Translations under genes and position numbers: made by a program
The notes under the pieces: model-generated
The model's input: the letters and a program-made list of their open reading frames with translations, nothing else
What the model was told of the DNA's origin: nothing
The model's database searches: none
In this document: one piece after another, positions 1 through 8,855 of the stretch
Position numbering within the stretch: the stretch's first letter is position 1
Layout of the letters: each line of letters begins with the position of its first letter
Assembly: GCF_019239235.1 (NCBI RefSeq)
Contig: NZ_JAAZTS010000014.1
Location: 1-64,000, forward strand
Direction: 5' to 3'
DNA length: 64,000 nucleotides
Source of the DNA: Caecibacteroides pullorum
GTDB taxonomy: Bacteria > Bacteroidota > Bacteroidia > Bacteroidales > Bacteroidaceae

Positions 1-120
1 TAAATTAATTTTATTAATATATATATATTTTTTTATTATATTCTTTTTATTTTTTTTTTTTGATTAATTAGATGTTGATATTCTTTGTTTTAAGTTTGTC
101 TCTTTTATGTTTTATAATTA

Positions 121-1851
121 TCAGTAGGCGAAACGTATAGTCATATTGGTAAATACTGGTAAACTGAATGGACGAGTTGCTTCTTTGTAAGTAGCACGCG
201 TGGTTGCTTCTGTTGGCATTGGGAGATGGGCCTGGTCGAATGCTACAAATTCTTCATAATTGTATTCCCATTCTTTTCCATATGCTGTGCTCATCACACG
301 CTTGTAGATTGCCTCACGTGAAGGAGCATTGAAGCCATGCATATTGCTTCGCATCATGCTTTCGGTTGTCGGTCGGTAAGCACCGCTCCAGTATGTACAA
401 GCCCCTTCGTAGATACCTAAAGTTTCACCGTAGTTATCCTTTCCTTGGTAACGTGAATCTTTCAGAAATTTACTCCAGAGTACAGCATTTCTATCATTGG
501 TGAAATCTACATTGGCTGCCCATCCCATTTCCTGCATCTTTTGTGTATCTGTTATTTCAGAGGTTGGTATTCTTCCCATTTCTTGATACGAATATTCATC
601 CATCAGTTTGCTGAAACCGTGTCCGATACATTCATGGCAAAGCACTCGGCGGAACATATCATCTTCCATTCCGTAAATCATAGGGCAATAACCAATGGCC
701 AGATTGATGGTTTTTACTCCATCGTTAAAGCCAAAATAGCAAGTTCCGGCATACTCTTCTGTATTTAGGATGACGATACAGGTCGCTTCATTGAACAGTT
801 CGGGATTTTCTTTGAGAGTAGGTACTTCCATGGCATATTCTTGTACTTTGGAATGGTTCCCTTCTATCAGTGTACTTCCGCCCCCTTCCAACCGGCAACT
901 GAACTTTGTATTGAATTGATTTCCAAAAGCATTGTTTAAAGAAACGGCTGTCACCATCCATATATCAAAATAACTGCGAAGAGATTTAATAGGCTCTTCA
1001 GTAAAGAAATTCTCTATACCTTTTTCCATGGCTTGCCGATAGTAACCATTGCTGATATCTGTATCAAGAAAACCATCTCCTAAAAATATGAGAGGAATTC
1101 CGTTTCCTTCGGTATGTTCTTGTATTAAAATTACTTTTTTATCTTGTGTGGTCAAGTCGGATGAAGTACCGACAGGCGCTTCTTTTTGGTTGATATTGAT
1201 GGTGGCTGATTCCATTAATATCTGATTCTCATCGTTTATGTTTACGACCTGTATCTTGAGTTTGGCATTTCTGGCCACACGCCTTTCGTTGGCTTGTATT
1301 TTTAGGGTGATTTCTCCTTCCTGTATTGCGCGGGTCAGGGTGTTTTCTTTGGGAGTAATCCACGAGTAATTGTCTTCAGCCTTTAAAGTGATTTTTCCAT
1401 TCTGTATATTGGTAGCGAATTTTATGCTGATTTCCTGTTCGTCAGCAGAAAGATCATAGACGGTCTGTTCTATATTTAGAACATCCATTGCCGCTTGTGT
1501 AAAAGTAACTTGAGCAGTTGCTTCTCCGCACGATAAAGTCAAAAGTCCTGTGCGTACTTCTCCCGTTCTGTTTTCTTCCTTAGCTAAAATTCCAATACTG
1601 GCTGTACCTGCTTTGCCAGATGTGGGAGTTATTACAGCCCAAGAAGCATCTGTAGACGCTTTCCAATCATGTGTACTGGTAAAGTCAATGGTAATTCTTG
1701 CATTGGTCTTGGAGTCTAATATTAATTGTTCTTCTGTAGTGATTATTTTAATCTCAGATTGTGTAGGATTGTCTTCATCTGAGCATGCCGTCAGGAAAAC
1801 GCTCCCCAATAATAATAGGAAAAATAGTATCTTATTTTTCATGGATTTCAT
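121..1851 (-). CDS. Surface lipoprotein with BACON domains and M64 (IgA-type) metallopeptidase domain
   Basis: Predicted surface-exposed zinc peptidase. The chosen start gives MKSMKNKILFFLLLLG, a signal peptide ending in a lipobox (LTAC); an in-frame start 57 bases upstream would put extra residues before the signal, so I reject it, while the Met at 1842 is also possible. Roughly the first 200 residues hold two BACON-like beta-sandwich modules (with phrases such as DASWAVITPTSG). The C-terminal part carries HECIGHGFSKLMDEY at about residue 406, which fits the extended zinc motif of Bacteroides M64 peptidases. It is the last gene of the left SusC/SusD operon, about 100 bases after the preceding lipoprotein, so it should be silent when that operon is off. 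M64 members include enzymes that cleave IgA or mucin-type glycoproteins; the substrate here is unknown. The first 120 bases of the window, downstream of it, are very AT-rich and hold nothing I recognise. Confidence 0.85.
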   Translation of the reverse strand: MKSMKNKILFFLLLLGSVFLTACSDEDNPTQSEIKIITTEEQLILDSKTNARITIDFTSTHDWKASTDASWAVITPTSGKAGTASIGILAKEENRTGEVRTGLLTLSCGEATAQVTFTQAAMDVLNIEQTVYDLSADEQEISIKFATNIQNGKITLKAEDNYSWITPKENTLTRAIQEGEITLKIQANERRVARNAKLKIQVVNINDENQILMESATININQKEAPVGTSSDLTTQDKKVILIQEHTEGNGIPLIFLGDGFLDTDISNGYYRQAMEKGIENFFTEEPIKSLRSYFDIWMVTAVSLNNAFGNQFNTKFSCRLEGGGSTLIEGNHSKVQEYAMEVPTLKENPELFNEATCIVILNTEEYAGTCYFGFNDGVKTINLAIGYCPMIYGMEDDMFRRVLCHECIGHGFSKLMDEYSYQEMGRIPTSEITDTQKMQEMGWAANVDFTNDRNAVLWSKFLKDSRYQGKDNYGETLGIYEGACTYWSGAYRPTTESMMRSNMHGFNAPSREAIYKRVMSTAYGKEWEYNYEEFVAFDQAHLPMPTEATTRATYKEATRPFSLPVFTNMTIRFAY

Positions 1852-1871
1852 AAGTAATTTAATTAATAAAT

Positions 1872-1929
1872 AAGGCTGCATCATTTGTCTATAAATGTAA
1901 TCTGACATTTACGACAAAGATGCAGCCTT
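1872..1929. terminator. Hairpin between lipoprotein and M64 peptidase genes
   Basis: AAGGCTGCATC at 1872 pairs with GATGCAGCCTT ending near 1929, and the stem continues inward (TTTGTC/GACAAA) with one bulged base. It lies in the 100-base gap between two genes on the minus strand. The T-run on the minus-strand side is weak, so it may be a partial terminator that lowers expression of the last gene, or an RNA-stabilising structure. Confidence 0.5.
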
Positions 1930-1951
1930 TCTTATTTTATAGATGATTTGT

Positions 1952-2842
1952 CTATTTCTTGGTTAATGTAATATTGCCGTAAGCTCCTGCCCAGCCAGCA
2001 TATTGTCCAGTACTACTATACAAACCAATTCCTAAAATGGCATCCTCATCGAATGTTATAGTTGTGTAACCTTCATCCCATGTTGCATCCCATGCTGTCG
2101 TAGGTTCAACATTATCGCCTGCTTCATTAAATTTCATGGGTGTAACACAACAATTTGCAAGGAATCCAAAATTGACATTCTTTGCATAATAGTCCCCTTT
2201 TACAGCAGTAAGTGATTCTGTTTCTGCATTGTATTCCAATGTCCAAAATTCTCTTTCTGTTACGCCAACTCCAAGTAAGTAACCATCAAATCCTTCTACA
2301 GTATAACTTCTTTGCGGTGCTCCTTGAGTTAATTCAACGTTAAATGTTACAGAACTACCGTCTGTCAAGTCAATAGCATTGAATGTATAGTTCCCTAATA
2401 ATTTTTCATATGGATCTATTAATTCTTCAATGTTCACTTTACAGCTAGCCGTCGAAATTGATGCTCCTTCAGCAGAAGTAATTTGTAATGTAAATGAACG
2501 ATCAAAGTCGTCCGTGGTTGTGTTCACTAACGTTCTAACTTCAGCATAAACAGTTTGTACATCGATTGGCATCACAATGTTACTTCCTGTGAGAATAACA
2601 CTTTCGTCTTTAGTTACTGACGTTCCTTTGGCATCAATCAGTTCTACATTTACTTTTATCAGTCCTGTATGTTCTCCCTCAACAACAATAGGAACATTAA
2701 TCATCGAGGTGTTTTCTGCAACAGACATTTCAGGAGATGCAAAGCCTACGGTAGCGTTTCCGCTATTCATTTCCTCATCATCGCTACAAGCGGCAAATGA
2801 TATCGGAAGTAAGCATAAAGCTAATAATTTGAGATATTTCAT
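1952..2842 (-). CDS. SusE/F-position lipoprotein, Calx-beta-like N-terminal domain
   Basis: 296 residues starting MKYLKLLALCLLPISFAAC, a signal peptide with lipobox FAAC followed by an acidic SDDEE stretch, which is typical of Bacteroides lipoproteins exported to the cell surface. Residues of about 30-135 look like a Calx-beta/DUF1735-type beta-sandwich (VGFASPEMSVAENTS at the start). The C-terminal half is a second beta-rich domain that I do not recognise. It sits 31 bases downstream of the SusD gene, in the SusE/SusF position, so a glycan- or ligand-binding accessory role on the outer membrane is the likely inference. No sequence similarity to the equivalent protein of the right-hand operon is obvious, which suggests different ligands. 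Confidence 0.75.
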   Translation of the reverse strand: MKYLKLLALCLLPISFAACSDDEEMNSGNATVGFASPEMSVAENTSMINVPIVVEGEHTGLIKVNVELIDAKGTSVTKDESVILTGSNIVMPIDVQTVYAEVRTLVNTTTDDFDRSFTLQITSAEGASISTASCKVNIEELIDPYEKLLGNYTFNAIDLTDGSSVTFNVELTQGAPQRSYTVEGFDGYLLGVGVTEREFWTLEYNAETESLTAVKGDYYAKNVNFGFLANCCVTPMKFNEAGDNVEPTTAWDATWDEGYTTITFDEDAILGIGLYSSTGQYAGWAGAYGNITLTKK

Positions 2843-2873
2843 ATGTTCTGTTCTTTTTAATTAAGTATATCAA

Positions 2874-4439
2874 TTAATAACCAGGATTCTGTTGGCCTTT
2901 CAGCTGAGGATTTGCATCATACTCTGCTTTGGGGATAGGCCATACGAAACGATTATCACCAGCTTGTTTGGACAATGCAGTGGTGTTCACTCCACCCGGC
3001 TGAAGAACCATGGTTGATTCTTGGTATGCATTAGCACGATCGATGCCAAGATTCCAACGCTTCAGGTCGATTAACTGGAAACCTTCACCCACCAATTCTT
3101 TGTGGCGTTCGTTCTGAATGGCTGTCAATATCGTGGCATTTGTATAGCTCTTGTCAGTATATTCTGCAATACGTGTACGACACAAATCGTTCAAGTATTT
3201 GCTGGCATTCGTTACATCATTCTTTGCGGCGTATGCTTCCGCTGCAATCAGATATTGCTCGGCAATACGGAATGGTTTCGGCTTGTTGATATAGTGATTA
3301 TCCACAATTGTTTGTGAATATATATCGGGGTTGCCGGGGTATTTGTCGAAAACATATACGTCTGCTTCCGAGCCGTTTGACAGAGCTAAATGATAGGGAG
3401 CAAAGAAAGATGTGAAACGAATATCTTTGTCTCCGTCCGTATAGAGGTCAATCAAGCTTTGAGAAGGAATAAAGTCCATTACTTGTGGATCTCCATTTTT
3501 GTATTGTCCCCAGAACATTGTACCGTTTGTAGAGCAGAGTTCATCTGGAGCGGCAGTATATATCTGCCAGATAACTTCTGTACCATAGTCTGTTACCCAC
3601 ATAGCACGGAATGCTTCACCGTCATTGATAAGAGGGTACTTGTTGCTACTTATCAGTCCTGTAGATGCGCTTATTGCTGTATCATAGTCTTTTGTCCATA
3701 ATGCAACGCGTGCGCGCAGAGCTGTTACCAAATCCTGGCTGATGTAGTTGTATTTGGCCTGAGTATCGGAATTAACAGTTTTGTTTTCATTTACCAATCT
3801 TTCAGCCTCTGTCAAATCTTTGTTGATCTGCTCAAATGTAGCTTGCAAAGATGAACGGCCCGGATATTTACTGTTGTCGGTAGCATTGGAAACGTATGTC
3901 AGCTGTAAGGGAAGTCCATAAACCTCAGCGGCAGTGCTGGGATCGTATGCCTCGCAGAAGAACGTTGCCAGATTGTAATAGGCAAATGCACGTGAGAAAT
4001 AAGCTTCTCCTGCCCAACAGTCAATTAAAGCACGGTCTGCTTCACTAATACCGGGTATTTCACCGTTTACCAATTTCTGATAAGAATCAATATAATAATT
4101 GCTACGTGCAATCAAAGTGTAGAAGTTACCCCAAATGGCTTCGATGTTACCATCAGAAGACTGGAAATCCCATCTGTATTGATTTCCATACGTGTTACTG
4201 TAGCTGGCGGTAGCATGAAAGTCTGCGCATTGGAATTCCGGTGTCAGAACGTGTCCACCCGAAGTCAGAGTCCTATATGGAGAATATAAGCCGATACGGG
4301 CACTTTTGAAGTCATTGGTTGTAGTCATGTACTGACTTTCTTCTACAGCATTGTAGGGATATTTCTCCATGTCACAGGAAGTCAATCCTACTGCTGCAAA
4401 CAAGACGGATAAAATAATATTTCTTTTTTTCATTTTCAT
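2874..4439 (-). CDS. SusD/RagB-family substrate-binding outer-membrane lipoprotein (left operon)
   Basis: 521 residues; the signal peptide ends in lipobox LTSC, then DMEKYP. TPR-like alpha-helical N-terminal part with the family's typical phrases (WAGEAYFSRAFAYYNLA around residue 140) and a C-terminal SusD domain (RIAEQYLIAAEAYA, LIDLKRWNLGID, VWPIPKAEYDANP). SusD proteins form a lid on the cognate SusC barrel and capture the substrate at the cell surface. It lies 21 bases after the left SusC gene and should be co-transcribed with it, so its expression depends on the inversion state described for 7239-10720. Start: Met at 4439, or the second Met two codons later. Confidence 0.93.
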   Translation of the reverse strand: MKMKKRNIILSVLFAAVGLTSCDMEKYPYNAVEESQYMTTTNDFKSARIGLYSPYRTLTSGGHVLTPEFQCADFHATASYSNTYGNQYRWDFQSSDGNIEAIWGNFYTLIARSNYYIDSYQKLVNGEIPGISEADRALIDCWAGEAYFSRAFAYYNLATFFCEAYDPSTAAEVYGLPLQLTYVSNATDNSKYPGRSSLQATFEQINKDLTEAERLVNENKTVNSDTQAKYNYISQDLVTALRARVALWTKDYDTAISASTGLISSNKYPLINDGEAFRAMWVTDYGTEVIWQIYTAAPDELCSTNGTMFWGQYKNGDPQVMDFIPSQSLIDLYTDGDKDIRFTSFFAPYHLALSNGSEADVYVFDKYPGNPDIYSQTIVDNHYINKPKPFRIAEQYLIAAEAYAAKNDVTNASKYLNDLCRTRIAEYTDKSYTNATILTAIQNERHKELVGEGFQLIDLKRWNLGIDRANAYQESTMVLQPGGVNTTALSKQAGDNRFVWPIPKAEYDANPQLKGQQNPGY

Positions 4440-4460
4440 AAATTCGTTAGTGGTTCATGT

Positions 4461-7280
4461 TTAGAAAGTGAGTTCAAGTCCAAACGTAAACTGCTTGGTA
4501 TTCGGATAGTTACCCAGCTGCATGTTACTGTCAATTTCCGGGTCATAACCTCTATACTTGGTAACAGTCCACAGATTACGGCCTACGAAGAATACACGAG
4601 CGCTTTCCATGAAACCTGTACGACGCATCCAGTTCTTCGGCAGATCATAGCTGACTGTCAGGTTTTTCAGACGCATGAACGATGCATTTTCCAACAAGTG
4701 GGTGTCAAATTGCATCGGAGAGTCGGGAGTTGAGATGTTGGTAATATCACCCGGTTTCTGCCACATAGTGAACATGTCAGCAGTCTGATTCATAGAGTTG
4801 GCAAATTGAGGATTCTCAGTAAACCAGCGCTCATTGTTCACCATATATTGTCCCAGCATGTATGCAAAATCTGCAGAAACCGTAATTCCCTTCCATTTGA
4901 GGTTTGTTCCGAAACCACCAGACCAAGGAGCATAACGTTGTTTGCCTGTAAATACAGCATCGTCTTCAGAGAAAGTCTTGGTCAAGTTGCCATTCTTGTC
5001 ATACCACATGTTATAACCATCACGAGGATCGACACCTGCCCAACGGTTATAGAAGTATTCACCATAAGGCTTGCCAACCTGAAGTTTCAGACCTGTATTT
5101 GCCAATACATATTCGTCCAGACCATTGAACAGTTTGGTTATTTCATTTTTGTTGTAGTTTACGTTTGCTGAAATACTCCAGTTAACACCTGCTACGTCTT
5201 TAAGAATGTCTACATTTGCTGTAATATCCACACCACGGTTGCGCATGCTGGCTACATTACCCCAACCTGCAGAGAAACCAGTTGTGTAGGAGAAAGGAAT
5301 CTGCATCAACATGTCTTCTGTCAGACGGTTGTAGAATTCTACATCCAAATTAACTCGGTCGAACAAACGGGTATTCAAAGCTACGTTGGCAGTTTTTACA
5401 ACTTCCCATGTCAGGTCTGGATTGGCAGGATTACCAATTGCTGTACCAGTTTCTCCACCGTACATGGAACCGGAGCTGATAAGACCATAAGCCATGTATG
5501 CAGAAAGAGCTGAAGAGTTACCTACTGTACCGTAGCTGGCTTTGAGTTGTAAGTCGTTAATCCATTCTACATCGCTCAGGAAGTTTTCTTTCTTCAAGTC
5601 CCACATAGCGCCTACAGACCAGAAGTTACCCCATTGGTTATTAAGACCGAAGAGTGAAGATCCGTCACGACGATAAGATGCATCGAAGAAGTATTTTTCG
5701 TCGTAATTGTAGCTCAATGTTGCAAAATAGGAGTTGAATACAGTTTCTGATTTGGAGTGTGAGGGCTTTTCTGTAGTAGCACCTGCACTCAGCAACATAA
5801 GACGAGTGTCTGTCAAGCCATTGACTCTAACACCAAATGACTGGTCTTTTGAGATGATGGATTCCTGACCACCCAGTAAGGTTACGTTGTGACTGTCAAT
5901 GTTGAATTTGTACTCAGCAGTATTCGTGTAGGTGAACGAGTAGTAACGTTGGAAACTTTCTGATGCAGTTCCTGCTCCAATGAAAGGTCCTTCCGGATAA
6001 GCGACCTGAGAATTTCGGTAATCAAAAGCTTCCACAGCTTGGGCTGCACGGATATTCAAACCTTTAATTGGGTTGATGTTAAGGTAAGTATTACCGTTGA
6101 TACGAATCAAATCACGGTTTGAAGGTTGTAATTCAGACAAGTAATAAGGATTGTATACACCGCCTTGTACTCTGTCGAAGAAATCCAGGCGTTCACCGAA
6201 TCCTGTGAAGTTTCCTTCCTCGTCGGTCAGAATCTCATAATAGCTCTGGTCAGGACGATATACACGGGCTGCAAAAGCTTTGTTGTAAAAACTATTGGCA
6301 GTATTTCCAAATGCGGCAGTATTGTATTTCTGGAAAGACAAGTTGAGGTTGACACCTGCTTTCATCCACTTGTTGATGTTAGCTTCGATGTTTGAACGGA
6401 GTGTTTCACGACGCAAGTCTGAATCGTCCATAATACCTTCCATGTCGTAATGTCCGAAAGAGAAGAAGTAGTTAATAGTTTCCGTACCGCCTGTTACACT
6501 CAAGTTGTATTCTTGCATCGGAGCAGTTCCTCCAAAGAATACATCAGACCAGTCGGTAGAAATACCATTATTAATATAGAAGTTCTTTTCTGCCTGGAAC
6601 TGGGCATTGTTTGCCAGTGACGGATCCAGAATTTCCTGGAAATTCAGCCACTGTTCGGCATTCATCATTGTTACGTTATCACCTGTCATTTTGGACAGAC
6701 CGTACTGGGCACTGATATTGATTTTGGCTTTTTCCCCTCTTTTACCTTTCTTGGAGGTCAAGATAACAACACCGTTGGCAGCACGCGAACCATAGATTGC
6801 TGTAGATGAAGCATCTTTCAGTACGGTCATATTCTCGATGTCGTTCGGGTTCAATGAGGTGAATGTACTGGCTGAGATAGGAGAACCGTCCAATATAAAC
6901 AAAGGTGCGGAGCTACCTTCGATGGAGCTGACACCACGCAGACGCATGCTGACGGTTTGGCTGGGCTCACCGGAAGGCGTGAAGACCTGCAAACCTGCTA
7001 CCTGACCTTGAAGAGCATCACCTACGTTGGCTACAGGAGCATTGGCCAGTTTTTCATTTCCTACTGCCGTTACAGAACCAACGACGCTTCCGAGTTTTTT
7101 GCCAGAACCATAACCGGTGATTACAACTTCATCCAAAAGTTCTGTATTCGGCTTCATCATAACCTTCAGATTGGGCCGGATTGTAACTTTTTGTTCTTCC
7201 ATACCAATGTAGGAAATTACCAAAGTCTTCGCGGAACTCCAACTAGCCTCTCCTGACTTCTGAATGTGGTAGCTATGCAC
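4461..7280 (-). CDS. SusC/RagA TonB-dependent transporter lacking its 5' head (phase-off body)
   Basis: Open frame of 939 codons encoding most of a SusC-type TonB-dependent barrel: the plug domain with LDEVVITGYGSGKK and SAPLFILDGSPIS, and a barrel ending in aromatic F (FTFGLELTF). The beginning is abnormal. The first 14 residues (MHSYHIQKSGEASW) match no SusC, and the usual signal peptide and first part of the carboxypeptidase-D-like domain are missing. Homology starts abruptly at SSAKTLVISYIGM, exactly where a 41-bp repeat shared with the right-hand susC begins (7198-7238). I see no TAnnTTTG promoter on the minus strand between 7239 and 7500. In this orientation the protein could not be exported. 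After inversion of 7239-10720 the frame would join to the intact head and give 992 residues. I therefore read it as a silent cassette, not a dead pseudogene; the ATG at 7280 is probably not a real start. Confidence 0.85.
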   Translation of the reverse strand: MHSYHIQKSGEASWSSAKTLVISYIGMEEQKVTIRPNLKVMMKPNTELLDEVVITGYGSGKKLGSVVGSVTAVGNEKLANAPVANVGDALQGQVAGLQVFTPSGEPSQTVSMRLRGVSSIEGSSAPLFILDGSPISASTFTSLNPNDIENMTVLKDASSTAIYGSRAANGVVILTSKKGKRGEKAKINISAQYGLSKMTGDNVTMMNAEQWLNFQEILDPSLANNAQFQAEKNFYINNGISTDWSDVFFGGTAPMQEYNLSVTGGTETINYFFSFGHYDMEGIMDDSDLRRETLRSNIEANINKWMKAGVNLNLSFQKYNTAAFGNTANSFYNKAFAARVYRPDQSYYEILTDEEGNFTGFGERLDFFDRVQGGVYNPYYLSELQPSNRDLIRINGNTYLNINPIKGLNIRAAQAVEAFDYRNSQVAYPEGPFIGAGTASESFQRYYSFTYTNTAEYKFNIDSHNVTLLGGQESIISKDQSFGVRVNGLTDTRLMLLSAGATTEKPSHSKSETVFNSYFATLSYNYDEKYFFDASYRRDGSSLFGLNNQWGNFWSVGAMWDLKKENFLSDVEWINDLQLKASYGTVGNSSALSAYMAYGLISSGSMYGGETGTAIGNPANPDLTWEVVKTANVALNTRLFDRVNLDVEFYNRLTEDMLMQIPFSYTTGFSAGWGNVASMRNRGVDITANVDILKDVAGVNWSISANVNYNKNEITKLFNGLDEYVLANTGLKLQVGKPYGEYFYNRWAGVDPRDGYNMWYDKNGNLTKTFSEDDAVFTGKQRYAPWSGGFGTNLKWKGITVSADFAYMLGQYMVNNERWFTENPQFANSMNQTADMFTMWQKPGDITNISTPDSPMQFDTHLLENASFMRLKNLTVSYDLPKNWMRRTGFMESARVFFVGRNLWTVTKYRGYDPEIDSNMQLGNYPNTKQFTFGLELTF
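7198..7238 (-). repeat. Left 41-bp inverted repeat (IR-L) inside susC
   Basis: Perfect 41/41 match, in opposite orientation, to 10721-10761. It encodes SSAKTLVISYIGM in the same codon frame in both susC genes. Immediately outside, both genes diverge (E-EQKVTIRP here, E-TVKVPVKP in the other). Together with the recombinase gene lying between the copies, this marks it as the likely recombination site of a DNA inversion. Confidence 0.88.
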
Positions 7281-7486
7281 TACTTGGATGGCGTAGCAGA
7301 TGTGTTCCTACTTCAGACGGGTATCTGAAGATGATTAAAGGAAAAATGAGGTACTTGTTTGCTACCGTATTTTATAGTATGGCGGGAGATCTTTAACAGA
7401 TGGAACCTGTTTTTAGGCAGATTTCTTGCTTATAGTGATACAACGTAAACATATTCGTTTTAAATTTGTTACTTGTACAAAACCTG

Positions 7487-8575
7487 ATGACAATGAAAAA
7501 GATTTTTATTACATGCATGGCTGTAGCCATGGTACTACTGACACAGCAAAAGGCCGATGCTTGCACAGGCATCACGCTAACCGCTAAGGACAGTGCGCGC
7601 ATAGTAGCTCGCACCATCGAATGGGGTGGAAGTGAACTGAACAGCCAATATGTGGTGGTTCCGCGGGGATACGTACAACATTCATACGTGCCTGGATACA
7701 CACTGAATGGAATGAAAATGGTGGCCCAATATGGTTATGTAGGCCTTTCCGTAGAGCAAAAAGAATTTGTAGTCGAAGGGCTGAATGAGGTCGGATTGTC
7801 TGCTGGACTCTTCTATTTCCCTGGTTACGGGCAGTATGAAGCTTATAATGAAGAAGTGAAGGAACAGAGTGTTACCGATTTGCAGCTCATCTCGTGGATT
7901 CTGGGTAGTTGTGCTACGATAGAGCAGGTGAAGGAAGCTGTAAGCAAAGTGCATATTATTGCAATAGATCCGCGGGCTTCTACCGTACATTGGAGGTTTG
8001 CTGATAAATCGGGTCAGCAGATTGTGCTGGAAATCGTAGGTGGAAAACCTTGTTTCTACGAGAACCGACTGGGAGTACTGACCAATTCACCCGGCTTTGA
8101 ATGGCAGATGACGAACCTGAACAACTATGTCAACCTTTACGCAGGTACGGCTGAAGCCCGAAAAATGGGTGATGTGCAGATTGCTTCTTTCGGTGCCGGA
8201 AGTGGCTCCTTAGGGATTCCAGGCGATGTCACACCCCCGTCTCGTTTCGTTCGTGCCGCTTTCTATCAGACAACAGCGCCATTGCAGGCCAAAGCGGAAG
8301 ACGCTGTACGTCAGGGGTTCCAGATACTGAATAATTTCGATATCCCCATTGGCGTGGAGTTTGCCGATGGCAAAATACCTGTCGACATTCCCAGTGCCAC
8401 ACAATGGACTACGGTTACAGACATCACAAACCGAGTTATCTATTATCGCACGATGTACAACAGTGCCATTCGTCGGATTGATCTTTCTGAAATTGATTTC
8501 ACACGTGTGAACTATCGGGCTGTTCCACTCGACGACGTGAAACAACAGCCTTTTGTGCCGGTAGTTATCCGATAA
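7487..8575 (+). CDS. Choloylglycine hydrolase / penicillin-V-acylase family protein (Ntn hydrolase)
   Basis: About 362 residues. The start MTMKKIFITCMAVAM gives a secretion signal ending ADA, directly followed by CTGITL, so signal cleavage would expose the catalytic N-terminal Cys of this family. Other family residues are visible: ARTIEWGG (Arg, with Glu where many members have Asp), VVEGLNEVGLSAG (Asn), VLTNSPGFEWQ (Asn) and PPSRFVRA (Arg). Members hydrolyse amide bonds of conjugated bile acids, penicillin V or N-acyl amines; which applies here cannot be told from sequence. It would act in the periplasm or at the envelope. TAAATTTG at 7461-7468 resembles a Bacteroides -7 box but has no good -33 partner. 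It lies wholly inside the predicted invertible segment and ends at a strong terminator, so it is cargo whose orientation flips. A Met two codons downstream (7493) is an equally good start. Confidence 0.88.
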   Translation: MTMKKIFITCMAVAMVLLTQQKADACTGITLTAKDSARIVARTIEWGGSELNSQYVVVPRGYVQHSYVPGYTLNGMKMVAQYGYVGLSVEQKEFVVEGLNEVGLSAGLFYFPGYGQYEAYNEEVKEQSVTDLQLISWILGSCATIEQVKEAVSKVHIIAIDPRASTVHWRFADKSGQQIVLEIVGGKPCFYENRLGVLTNSPGFEWQMTNLNNYVNLYAGTAEARKMGDVQIASFGAGSGSLGIPGDVTPPSRFVRAAFYQTTAPLQAKAEDAVRQGFQILNNFDIPIGVEFADGKIPVDIPSATQWTTVTDITNRVIYYRTMYNSAIRRIDLSEIDFTRVNYRAVPLDDVKQQPFVPVVIR

Positions 8576-8602
8576 AATAGGGTTTATAGAATGTATTTAT
8601 GT

Positions 8603-8657
8603 GAAGTTTCAACGTATCCAATTGTCTATAAGCGGATTACGTTGAAACTTCTTTTTT
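8603..8657 (+). terminator. Strong intrinsic terminator after the hydrolase gene
   Basis: Perfect 14-bp stem (GAAGTTTCAACGTA at 8603-8616 with its complement at 8638-8651), 21-base loop, then six T. It insulates the hydrolase gene from the convergent recombinase gene. Inside the invertible segment it would also limit read-through in either orientation. Confidence 0.9.
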
Positions 8658-8855
8658 AGGTGAAAGATCGTCTTTCTCGTTGATTTCAATCTATACAACT
8701 GAAAATCAATACGTATACGGATGAATGTGAAGGCGTGAAACATTGTTTTCTTAAAAGGAAAACAATGCTTTCTTTGAAGGAAAACATAGCTTTACATTAT
8801 CCGTTTCAAAGCTCTGTTTGGCTATCGTAAACACCGACTTTAGCTTTCTAAACAT
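8658..8855. repeat. Intergenic palindromic short repeats between convergent genes
   Basis: CATTGTTTTC at 8741-8750 pairs with GAAAACAATG at 8758-8767 (10-bp stem, 7-base loop). It is followed by degenerate copies of a roughly 22-base unit (GGAAAACATAGC, TTTCAAAGCTCTG, TAAACACCGACTTTAGC) up to the recombinase stop codon. No open frame of note. It belongs to the same style of intergenic repeat seen near 24276, 36733, 43229 and 59175. A role as the recombinase's transcription terminator is possible. Confidence 0.55.

Noticed and set aside
4461-7280. Left susC as an ordinary 5'-truncated pseudogene
   Set aside because: The truncation point coincides exactly with a perfect in-frame inverted repeat shared with an intact susC next to a full recombinase, and the body has no lesions, so a switchable cassette explains it better.
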